DNA from: Melittangium boletus DSM 14713
GTDB taxonomy: Bacteria; Myxococcota; Myxococcia; Myxococcales; Myxococcaceae
Length of the DNA stretch: 64,000 nucleotides
Assembly: GCF_002305855.1 (NCBI RefSeq)
Contig: NZ_CP022163.1
Location: forward strand, 4,092,292 to 4,156,291
Reading direction: 5' to 3'
How positions within the stretch are numbered: the first letter of the stretch is position 1; each line of letters begins with the position of its first letter. A program made the translations under genes and the position numbers. The notes beneath the pieces were generated by a model, which ran no database searches, was not told the origin of the DNA, and saw only the letters and a program-made list of their open reading frames with translations. Shown here piece after piece: positions 45,441-55,939 of this stretch.

Positions 45441-46166
45441 TCAGACTGTCTCTGGTAGTCCTCGGTGCAGGAACTCCACGAGGTCGGGAGGGTCGCCTTC
45501 GCGCAGGGCGGACCGTCCGGCCTCGAAGTCCGCGCGGGCGCCGTCCAGGTCTCCCAGCCGGGCGCGCAACAGGCCTCGGTCGTGCAGCAGCTCCGCGTCC
45601 ACCGCTTCCTCGTCCGGTGAGGCGAGGGCGCGGGTGAGGTCGTCCACGGCCTCCGCCAGGCGGCCCAGCCGGGCGCGCAGCGAGGCGCGCCGGTGGAGCA
45701 GCCACGGGTTCCGGGGGTCCTCGCCGTGGGCTCGCGTCCAGTCGCGCTCGGCGTCCTCGAGCCGGCCGAGCACTTCCAGGGATTCGGCGCGCTGCATGTA
45801 GAGGACGAGCGCCTTGCGGAACTCGCCTCCCGCCTCGAGCGTGTCGAAGCCGTCCACGGCCTCGGCGTGACGGCCCAGCTGGGCGAGGGCGAGCGCGCGG
45901 TGGAGCTGGGCGGACGTGTGGCCCGGGGCCAACTCCAGCACGCGGGCATACCAGGGCAGGGCCTCGGCGGGCTGGCCACCCCAGATGCCGAGGGTGAGTC
46001 CCATCTCGAAGAAGACGCGCACCTGCCGGGGATAGGCCTCGACGAGCTCCTTCATGCGCGACAGGGCCTCCGCGTAGCGGCCCGCGCGCCGCAGCCGATC
46101 CACCTTGCGCAAGTGGTCGGTGAGCTCGGGGGGCCATGGCTCGCGTCCGTTGCGCTCGTGGGTCAT
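45441..46166 (-). CDS. TPR protein, intact copy of the duplicated 3' end
   Basis: The 241-residue protein consists of about five TPR-like units (VDRLRRAGRYAEALSRMKELVEAYPRQ, PAEALPWYARVLELAPGHTSAQLHRALALAQLGRHAEAVDGFDTLE, and so on), ending DGARADFEAGRSALREGDPPDLVEFLHRGLPETV. GAGGGAAG lies just before the ATG. It starts 11 bp after the stop of the kinase-TPR gene, so the two form an operon, and it may serve as a scaffold or input for that kinase (inference). Its last 90 bp of repeat-matching sequence recur at 42777-42866. Confidence 0.82.
   Translation of the reverse strand: MTHERNGREPWPPELTDHLRKVDRLRRAGRYAEALSRMKELVEAYPRQVRVFFEMGLTLGIWGGQPAEALPWYARVLELAPGHTSAQLHRALALAQLGRHAEAVDGFDTLEAGGEFRKALVLYMQRAESLEVLGRLEDAERDWTRAHGEDPRNPWLLHRRASLRARLGRLAEAVDDLTRALASPDEEAVDAELLHDRGLLRARLGDLDGARADFEAGRSALREGDPPDLVEFLHRGLPETV
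45465..45554. repeat. 90-bp direct repeat, right copy (within TPR gene 3' end)
   Basis: Partner of 42777-42866. Because this copy lies inside an intact gene, it is likely the ancestral one. Confidence 0.9.
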
Positions 46167-46177
46167 GAGGCTTCCCT

Positions 46178-49123
46178 CTACTCCCGGGAATGCCTCGCGC
46201 CCAGCCAGGACTGGATCCGCGCGAGCGCCGCCTGATGTCCTGGACCCTGGAAGCCCTGTACGGCCTGCTCGGCCAGGGCCCGCGCGTGCCTCATGTCCCG
46301 GCGGGAGTCCATCAGCGCGCGCGCGAGGGCGAAGCGCGTGTCGGCCAGGTCCTCGGGCGGTACGGCATGTGTCTCACGCAGGGTGAGGGCCCGCTCCAGG
46401 GGCACCAGGGCCTCGTGGCTCCGGCCCAGCCGCCGCAGCGCCTCTCCCTGCCCGGTGAGGGACGAGGCGAGCTCGGGATGCTTCCCGCCCATCATGCGCT
46501 CGCGCAGGGTCATCGCCCGGGTGAAGTGGGCCAGGGCCTCGGCGGGATGCTCCAACTCCAGCAGCACCCGGCCCAGGCTGTCACAGGCAGGCGCCACGTC
46601 CGGGTGTTGGGGTCCTCGAGAGCCCTCCGCCGCCACCACGGCCCGGAGCAGCACCCGCTTCGCTTCCTCCCGCTGTCCCACGCGTGTCAGGGCCGAGCCC
46701 AGGGCGTCCAGGGCCACGGCGCGGAAGGGGTGGCGGGGGGGCAGGGTCCGCTCCACGATGGCCACGCCCTCGCGCAGGGTGGGCAGGGCCTCGGGGCGGC
46801 CCAGGACGCTCAGGCTTCCGCCCAGGTTCACCAGGGCGCTGCCCACGCGGGGATGCCCGGCGCCCAGCGTGCGCACATACGCCGCGTGCGCGCGCTGGTA
46901 CTCGGCGAGGGCTTCCTCGTGGCGGCCCTGGGCGGAGAGCGTCAGGCCCAGGTGGCGCAGCAGGGAGGCGCGCTCGGGACTCTCCGCGAGGGCCGCCTTG
47001 TCCCACTCGGCGAGGGCGTTGCGCTGCGAGGCCTCGGCGGCGATGGGGTCGCCCTGGGCGCTGTACAAGAGGCCATGGGCGCTCTCGAGCTGCGCGGACA
47101 GGCGGCCCTGGCGCCGGGTGCGCACGAGCAGGGCGCGCGCCTGGTGGAACCAGTCATGGCCGTCCGCCACGCGCGCGCTGTCGTAGGCGATGAACTGGGT
47201 GAGGGCCACCAGGGCCTCGGCCCGCACCTCGTCCAGCCCCACCTCGTCGGCCGTCCACGCCGCCTCCAGGAGGGTGTGCTCGGCGGTGGGGTCTCCGAAG
47301 CCGCGCTGCTGCTGCCCCAGCTCCAGCAGGGCCTCGGCCTTCAAGGGGGCGTAGGTGCCCGCGCGGGCCTCGGTGGCCACGGGGATGGCCGCGGCGAGCC
47401 CCGCCACGTACTGGCCGGAGATGCGCAGCGCGCGGGCCCGTGCCAGCTCCGTGTACAGCGCCTCCACCCGGGCGGCCGCCGCGGGCTCCCTGGGCGGGGG
47501 CACGCGCTCGGTGATCGTCGCGGCCTCGTCGCAGGGCTCCAGCTCGGACAGGCCGCGCACGGCCTCCACGGCGTGCTCCACCTCGGAGGCATCCGCCACG
47601 GCGAGCAGCGCCGTCAGGGCCTTGAACTCCGAGCGCCGACGCTCCAGACACGCGGTGCGCGCGGTGAACCGCTCCTCGGAGGCCTGGCCCGTGAGGAACG
47701 TCGCCTCGCAGGCATGGCGTTGGCGGTCCACCCACGCGGAGGCATAGCCGTCCAGCGCGCTCTTCACCCCCGCCCAGGCGGCGGCGGCGTAGGGCTGGCC
47801 GGTGGCGAGGAAGGCCTGGCGCACGGCGTCCTGGCGGGGGGCGTCCCACACGCCGTCCAGCGACGTGCCCAGGTGGTGGCAGAGTCCCTGGCGTTGGCTC
47901 CACTGGCTCGCCGCTCCGGCCACCACGGCCGCGAGGAAGGCGGCGGCCACGGCCATGAGCACCTTGCGGGGCAGGCGCGCGCCCGGCTCGTCCTGGAGCG
48001 CCTCGAGCAGGGCCTCCATGGAGGCATGGCGCTCGGAGGGCGAGAGGCTCAAGCCCCGGCGCACCACGCGGCGCACCCACTCGGGCACGTCCGAGTCGCG
48101 GGGCGGTGGACGCAGGCGGCCCGCGAGCGTGGCGCGGGCGAGCGCGCCGGCGCCATGGCCCTCGAAGGCGTGCTCGCCATAGAGGGCGTAGTGGAGCGTG
48201 GCGCAGAAGCTGAATTGATCCGCCTGCCCGGTGAGGGGTTCATGGCGGTACTGCTCGGGCGCCATGTAGCCCGGGGTGCCCATGATGAGACCGGCGCGGG
48301 TGACGGGCGTCTCGCGGGGCTCGCGGGTGTGCAGGTCGGCGAAGGCGTCCGCGTCCGGGGCGGGGGGCTGGGCGCTGAGCAGCACCGACAGGTCCACGGG
48401 GACGGGGGCTCCGGGCGAGCCGGTGCCCTGCTCGCAGGCGAGGCCGAAGTCATAGACGAGCACGCGTCCGTCATGGCCCACGAGCACGTTGTCGGGTTTG
48501 AAGTCGCGGTGGACGAGTCCCGCGGCGTGGGCGGCGGCGAGTCCCTGGCCCGCGCGGGTGAGGACCTGCACCACCTCGCGCCAGGGCCGGGGCTCCTCCT
48601 TGAGCCACTGACGCAGGGTGCGGCCCTCCACCAACTCCAGGGCGATGAAGACCTGGTCGCCGTGCTCGCCGATGTCGAAGACGGGCAGCACGTGGGGGTG
48701 GGACAGGCGGGCCATGGACTGGGCCTCGCGCATGAGGCGCAGCCGGGCCTGGTTCCGGTCCGCGCCGCCGGGCAGCAGCAGCTTGAGGGCCACCCGGCGG
48801 TTGAGGTGGGGGTCGAACGCGGCGTACACCTCGCCCATGCCGCCGGCGCCGAGCCGCTCGCGCACGATGTAGCGCCCCACGGCGGTGCCCTGGGGCAGGG
48901 GGAGGGATTCCTCGGGAGGGGAGGGGAGGGGAGGGGGTGCTCCCACGACGTGGGTGGGCTCGTCCACGCCCTGCCGCAGCACCGCATGGGCGCGCTGGAG
49001 CTCCAGCTCCAGCACGTCCAGCGCGCACGCGAGCCCTTCGGCGCCCTCTTCCGGGTGCGGCGCGCTGCCCGCCTCGGGCGGGCTGGCCGACTCCTCCGTC
49101 GGAGATCGTTTCAGATGCTCCAT
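46178..49123 (-). CDS. Ser/Thr protein kinase with transmembrane helix and C-terminal TPR domain
   Basis: The 981-residue protein has an acidic Pro-rich leader (1-80) and a Hanks-type kinase domain (about 85-350): RLGAGGMGEVYAAF, the VALKLL Lys, HRDFKPDNVLV, and VYDFGLA. One transmembrane helix (about 392-412) follows, then a helical sensor-like region and about ten TPR units (560-970, for example GRHEEALAEYQRAHAAYVRTLGAGHPRVGSALVNLGGSL, kinesin-light-chain-like). All catalytic residues are present. The TPR region probably binds substrates or partners. GGGGGA lies about 6 nt before the ATG. It is co-directional with the downstream TPR gene (11-bp gap). A common myxobacterial architecture; the pathway is unknown. 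Confidence 0.92.
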   Translation of the reverse strand: MEHLKRSPTEESASPPEAGSAPHPEEGAEGLACALDVLELELQRAHAVLRQGVDEPTHVVGAPPPLPSPPEESLPLPQGTAVGRYIVRERLGAGGMGEVYAAFDPHLNRRVALKLLLPGGADRNQARLRLMREAQSMARLSHPHVLPVFDIGEHGDQVFIALELVEGRTLRQWLKEEPRPWREVVQVLTRAGQGLAAAHAAGLVHRDFKPDNVLVGHDGRVLVYDFGLACEQGTGSPGAPVPVDLSVLLSAQPPAPDADAFADLHTREPRETPVTRAGLIMGTPGYMAPEQYRHEPLTGQADQFSFCATLHYALYGEHAFEGHGAGALARATLAGRLRPPPRDSDVPEWVRRVVRRGLSLSPSERHASMEALLEALQDEPGARLPRKVLMAVAAAFLAAVVAGAASQWSQRQGLCHHLGTSLDGVWDAPRQDAVRQAFLATGQPYAAAAWAGVKSALDGYASAWVDRQRHACEATFLTGQASEERFTARTACLERRRSEFKALTALLAVADASEVEHAVEAVRGLSELEPCDEAATITERVPPPREPAAAARVEALYTELARARALRISGQYVAGLAAAIPVATEARAGTYAPLKAEALLELGQQQRGFGDPTAEHTLLEAAWTADEVGLDEVRAEALVALTQFIAYDSARVADGHDWFHQARALLVRTRRQGRLSAQLESAHGLLYSAQGDPIAAEASQRNALAEWDKAALAESPERASLLRHLGLTLSAQGRHEEALAEYQRAHAAYVRTLGAGHPRVGSALVNLGGSLSVLGRPEALPTLREGVAIVERTLPPRHPFRAVALDALGSALTRVGQREEAKRVLLRAVVAAEGSRGPQHPDVAPACDSLGRVLLELEHPAEALAHFTRAMTLRERMMGGKHPELASSLTGQGEALRRLGRSHEALVPLERALTLRETHAVPPEDLADTRFALARALMDSRRDMRHARALAEQAVQGFQGPGHQAALARIQSWLGARHSRE

Positions 49124-49499
49124 GCATGTCCCCCTGGAAACGCCGGGCCCACCTCAAGTGGGCTCGAGGGAAGGTTACAGCGGGATACGAGGTCGGAGAC
49201 GGTGGATGCGGAGTCGGTGGAGTGCGAACCTTCGTGGGGAAGACACATGGACGAGACCAACGAGTAACCGTGGAGTGCACCCAGGCAAGCGAGCCCCCGG
49301 GTGCTGTCGAGCGAACCGCGTGCTTCTAACGGGAGTCGGGGACGGACGCTCGGGTGTCGTGCGCGGGGGGCTCCGGCGCGGATGAGGAAGAAGGTCGTGG
49401 AGGGATCAGGAGGTCTTCTCACGGGGAACGCGCGTGGGCGGCGTTTCTTCCGGCGCGATTCCGAGAGGGGGCAAGTGGGGATGTGTTACATTTCGTTTC
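49124..49499. promoter_or_regulatory. 376-bp divergent promoter region
   Basis: Lies between the divergent kinase and JAMM-like lipoprotein genes. A 6-bp hairpin (GCCCAC-CTCAA-GTGGGC, 49147-49163) sits in the presumed 5' leader of the kinase mRNA. No gene is supported here. Confidence 0.5.
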
Positions 49500-50243
49500 A
49501 TGTCGGAATGTAGGTCTTCAGGTTGGTTCGCAGTGGCGTCGATCTTGGTCGGACTCGGATGCTCGGGCCCTACTCCTATTCCCGGCGTCGTGAGGCCCGA
49601 GCCTGGAGCGGGCTTCTTGGACCGTTTGCCGGGTCCGATGCCCGAGTTCGGTCCATTTGACGATGCCTCTGACGCACTGGGGGCGGCATGTTCGCTGTTT
49701 CTATCGAAACCCAATGCGAGCGTGGGGCACATCAAGGATCCCGAGGTGGCGATGAGAACCTCGACGGAGTACTGCGCTTGGCTGTATTACACGCCTGATA
49801 AGAAATATCAGATGAGCATGATGACGGATCAGTCGGGTTCGGATGATCCGCAGCGGAGAAGAAAAACCTGCAGGCTCCCCGCGTATGTGGAAGATCCTCG
49901 CTTTTCTTCTTGGGACATCAAGTACATCTTCGCTCTCCATAACCATCCGTTCGGTGGCGCGCTTTCCTTGAATGACATGCGCCAGATCATCGCGCTCGCC
50001 AACCTGCACGAATGGGTCGTGGAAACCAAGAGGGGTCGAGTGCCGCTCTCCATCGTCGCTTTCTTCTCGAAGTCGGATCGAGCGGTTCCTTCATGCGACG
50101 GGTTCTATCAATACACGCCGGAGACCCGTGATCTCCTGCGATTTGTCCGGACGGGCGATGCGTGGATGCGTCAAGAAATGGGCAAGGTGACCTGGATCAA
50201 TGCGAACACATTCCTCCTCAATGGCCGGGAATATCACCAGTAG
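49500..50243 (+). CDS. Lipoprotein with JAMM/JAB-like metalloprotease motif
   Basis: The 247-residue protein has a lipoprotein signal (ASILVGLGC, Cys near 21). The mature part contains HNHPFGGALSLND at 147-159, an HxHPx5SxxD arrangement one residue shorter than the usual JAMM/RadC spacing. KYIFALHNHP resembles the strand leading into that site. A conserved-looking DGFYQYTPET motif follows near 205. The predicted activity is a zinc isopeptidase or peptidase acting outside the cytoplasm; toxin-like roles are known for JAMM domains in polymorphic toxins. Codon use is AT-richer than the genome norm. The next lipoprotein gene starts 60 bp downstream on the same strand. Confidence 0.68.
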   Translation: MSECRSSGWFAVASILVGLGCSGPTPIPGVVRPEPGAGFLDRLPGPMPEFGPFDDASDALGAACSLFLSKPNASVGHIKDPEVAMRTSTEYCAWLYYTPDKKYQMSMMTDQSGSDDPQRRRKTCRLPAYVEDPRFSSWDIKYIFALHNHPFGGALSLNDMRQIIALANLHEWVVETKRGRVPLSIVAFFSKSDRAVPSCDGFYQYTPETRDLLRFVRTGDAWMRQEMGKVTWINANTFLLNGREYHQ

Positions 50244-50303
50244 GGAGCGCCCATTGATGTGGCCACCCGAGATAGGTGTGGGCACTGTCGCCGAGGGCGA
50301 TTC

Positions 50304-50921
50304 ATGCGGATGAGAATCCCGACTCTGACGTTGATCGTTCTCGCGGCGAGTTGCGTGCGAAGCCCGTTTCCATCCTCCGTCCCCGTGGAGGATGACCAGT
50401 CGGTCGTGTTTCCTTCGTTTCTTGCTCAGCCCAGCACCGCCGTGGGGGAGCCGGGAAAACACTACGCGTGGGATGGCGAGTTACTGCGTGCCGTGCTGAT
50501 AGCCACCAACGACTTCCTGCCGTACAGGACGCGGAACGTCCCGTGTCATCGCCAACTGGAGGCACAGCGCTATCACGTCATTCGCGAGGGAGACGTCATC
50601 TTCGTCTACATCTACGAGGATGAGAATTATTGCGGTGGTGGGTATGTGGCGTTGGACTCTGGCGTGAAGTACGCCATCAGTTCAGATGGTCGTATCCTTC
50701 GGCGCGTCTTCGATGGGCAACCGGAACAGCACTTGGATGAGTCAAATCCCGATGGAGGCGTCCCCGCGAAGCCAGGTGTCGTCCCGGGATATGAGCCCGT
50801 CGAGAGCAATCCACCCGAAGACGTTTCTCCCGCTCCAGTCAGTGGCCAAGATGGGGGCATTCCAGTGGATGGGGGCGTTTCGAGTTCCCCTTGGACATCA
50901 GGGCTGGACGGTGGAGGGTAG
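50304..50921 (+). CDS. Lipoprotein of unknown function, probable partner of the JAMM-like lipoprotein
   Basis: This 205-residue protein has a lipoprotein signal (LIVLAASC, Cys17), a globular middle (about 45-135) with YHVIREGDVIFVYIYEDENYCGGGYVALDSGVKYAISSDGRILRRVFDGQPE, and a disordered Pro/Gly/Asp/Ser tail with DGG units. It follows the JAMM-like gene by 60 bp and shares its AT-richer codon use, suggesting joint acquisition and function. I do not recognise a family. Its 3' end overlaps the convergent gene by 24 bp. Confidence 0.62.
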   Translation: MRMRIPTLTLIVLAASCVRSPFPSSVPVEDDQSVVFPSFLAQPSTAVGEPGKHYAWDGELLRAVLIATNDFLPYRTRNVPCHRQLEAQRYHVIREGDVIFVYIYEDENYCGGGYVALDSGVKYAISSDGRILRRVFDGQPEQHLDESNPDGGVPAKPGVVPGYEPVESNPPEDVSPAPVSGQDGGIPVDGGVSSSPWTSGLDGGG

Positions 50922-51659
50922 GCGGCCCCGGTCCTTGGAGACGGGCAGGTAGCACTTGCCCTGGTACTCGGCGTGAATCTTGAGGCAGGGAGGAGGTCGA
51001 CCCAGTTGCATCCAGCACCCACCGTTGATCTCCTCTTCCCACAACTCGGGCTTGCAGGGCGCCGCCGCCTGATTGCGGAAGGGCTTGGAGGGCAGGGGAT
51101 AGGCGAGTGACGGCGGGCTCGGAGGGTCGGAGTCAGTCACGTAGGGGGCGTCCGCAGGGGCGTGGACATCTGACAGCGCACCTGCAGGTGCGGGGCTCGG
51201 GAGTTCAGGCTCGCGCGTCAGGTGGAGCCAGGAGAGCACCGCCATCAGCGCGAGCACGGCCGGGGTGCATGGACTTCGGGAGATACTTGTCGGGGGATGC
51301 GAGGGTGAGGGCGGGCGCGTGAGGTGGGCGCTCACCCGGGGATTGTGCTCCACGCGCTGGAGCGCGGCGTGCATCCACATGCAGATGTCGGCTAGCTCCG
51401 ATGTCCGCACCGACCGGGGGCCTTCCTTGACCCGCAGCCGCACGATGGATGAGCCGCGTCGGCAGGAGAGGCTCACCTCATAGTCACCCGAGAGTTGCCA
51501 CTCCACCCGGTCTCCAGGTTGGAAGTGGAGGGCCGCCTCTCCCGTGTCCACCTGCCACGCGTCGTGGAGGCTCCCCAGGTCGGGCCCTATCTCGTCGTAG
51601 CTCGCGCCGAGTTCGAACCGTTCCGGTGCGCCAGACTTCCGGGTTTTCTCGTCCGCCAT
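50898..51659 (-). CDS. Membrane protein of a myxobacterial kinase-associated type (unknown)
   Basis: The 253-residue protein has a cytosolic beta-rich N-terminal part (1-110, FELGASYDEIGPDLGSLHDAWQVDTG...), one transmembrane helix (about 127-148, AVLALMAVLSWLHL), a Pro-rich linker and a C-terminal Cys domain: CKPELWEEEINGGCWMQLGRPPPC...EYQGKCYLPVSKDRGRLPSTVQP. I recall this C-terminal pattern from proteins next to or fused to myxobacterial Ser/Thr kinases, which fits the kinase 2 kb away; this is memory, not proof. ATG 51659 has GAGGAGGGG upstream. The overlap with the convergent lipoprotein gene is only at the 3' ends. Confidence 0.6.
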   Translation of the reverse strand: MADEKTRKSGAPERFELGASYDEIGPDLGSLHDAWQVDTGEAALHFQPGDRVEWQLSGDYEVSLSCRRGSSIVRLRVKEGPRSVRTSELADICMWMHAALQRVEHNPRVSAHLTRPPSPSHPPTSISRSPCTPAVLALMAVLSWLHLTREPELPSPAPAGALSDVHAPADAPYVTDSDPPSPPSLAYPLPSKPFRNQAAAPCKPELWEEEINGGCWMQLGRPPPCLKIHAEYQGKCYLPVSKDRGRLPSTVQP

Positions 51660-51757
51660 CGGTGGCCCCTCCTCGCATCGACCACTGCCTCGTGCACCCT
51701 CCTTGGACTCCATTCGACCTCTCACGTCAAGTCCGAACATGGGTCTTGAGAGGTCAC

Positions 51758-52330
51758 TCAATAGATCATGCAATCAAACTTCTCGATGACGGCCCGGAGT
51801 GCTTCTGGCGTGGTGTCATACCGCTTCGCCTCGGCGGGAGCGAAGAAGGTCAGGGCTCTGGTGGATGGCGGTTGGTCATGCAGGTCTTCAATGATGATCC
51901 GGCCAAATCGTCCCGGCCACTGGATGCTGTTGAGTTCGCGGCTCCTGCCAATGGGATCCAGGATGGTGAAGTGGGGCCACCTGGGAAATCGTAGGGTGCT
52001 GGGGTCACAGCCATGAAAGCGGCAAGCGTCCAGTCGGGCATCGGAGAAGTCGCAATCCGTGATGGAACCATTCTGGTACGCCGGGTCACTCCCGTATTCA
52101 GGCCAGTGCCCGAAGTCGCAGCCCGACATCCGCCCCATGAACTGGCAGCCCTTCAGGGAGGTCCTTATCCAGTCCTGGTGGTTCTTCAACTCCTGCTTCA
52201 CTTCGAAGGTTCAGTTGGTGAACTGGGCTCCGAGGATGTGTAGCCGCTTGGCGGGCACCTTCAGGACAACCGTGCATGTCTTCAGCGTCAGGTTGGGGCC
52301 GAGGAAGTAGAGCGACTCTTTGTCCGTCAC
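51758..52330 (-). pseudogene. Decayed immunity gene, paralogue of 11458-12072, with an in-frame TGA
   Basis: Read from GTG 52330 the frame gives TDKESLYFLGPNLTLKTCTVVLKV and continues in frame for the full family length, except for TGA at 52213-52211 (codon 40). The intact paralogue has LIDC-TIEAKREF there and this copy has FTN-stop-TFEVKQEL, so TGA replaces a Cys codon. About 22 N-terminal residues are also missing. The downstream 147 codons remain well conserved (CDFSDARLDACRFHGCD, ALTFFAPAEAKR), so decay is recent or the lower part is still made from GTG 52201. Confidence 0.78.
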
Positions 52331-52432
52331 TTACTGACGGCCCGTCTTGAGGTCAACCACGTCGATTTCCTGGTGGTTCCACTTGGGGATCCCTCGGAAT
52401 CGTTCTTCCAGTAACTCACTCCAGGCGTGCAC
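52331..52432 (-). pseudogene. C-terminal remnant of a SitA-like toxin
   Basis: Thirty-three codons (VHAWSELLEERFRGIPKWNHQEIDVVDLKTGRQ, then TAA) match the end region of the SitA-like protein at 12080-13747 (RWVEEQLRRRFKHLSWNNRGVDVTGPAGQ) and stand directly before the decayed immunity gene, in the same order as the intact pair. The final 30 residues of the intact toxin and everything upstream are absent. The amidohydrolase gene begins 89 bp beyond it. Confidence 0.65.
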
Positions 52433-52520
52433 CGGTGTTCGCGTCCTGCCATTTCTCCGCGTCCCCCGAGAGGCACCCCGGGTAGTCTGCGCCCCCTCAT
52501 CCAGCCCCCGAGGATTCGCG

Positions 52521-55805
<3,285 letters not shown>

Positions 55806-55888
55806 CGCGGCGCGTCTCTCCTCCTCACGGGGGTGAGCTCTGGGGGGGAGGGGGGATGGCAACTTCCTTTCCCAGGATCCGATAATCT

Positions 55889-55914
55889 GCCGGAACAGAC
55901 TTTTTCCGGCTTTT
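55889..55914. terminator. Hairpin between amidohydrolase and helical-repeat genes
   Basis: GCCGGAA-CAGACTTT-TTCCGGC followed by TTTTC, 84 bp after the amidohydrolase stop and 26 bp before the next ATG. It fits an intrinsic terminator for the upstream gene; its closeness to the next start means it could also act as a leader attenuator. Confidence 0.55.
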
Positions 55915-55939
55915 CACGGACCCGGACTGGGAGACGACG

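Noticed and set aside
52211..52213. TGA read as selenocysteine
   Set aside because: Pattern noted as a finding but not annotated as recoding: the protein is a beta-helix-like immunity factor with no redox site, the gene is also N-terminally truncated, and no SECIS-like hairpin was evident by eye.
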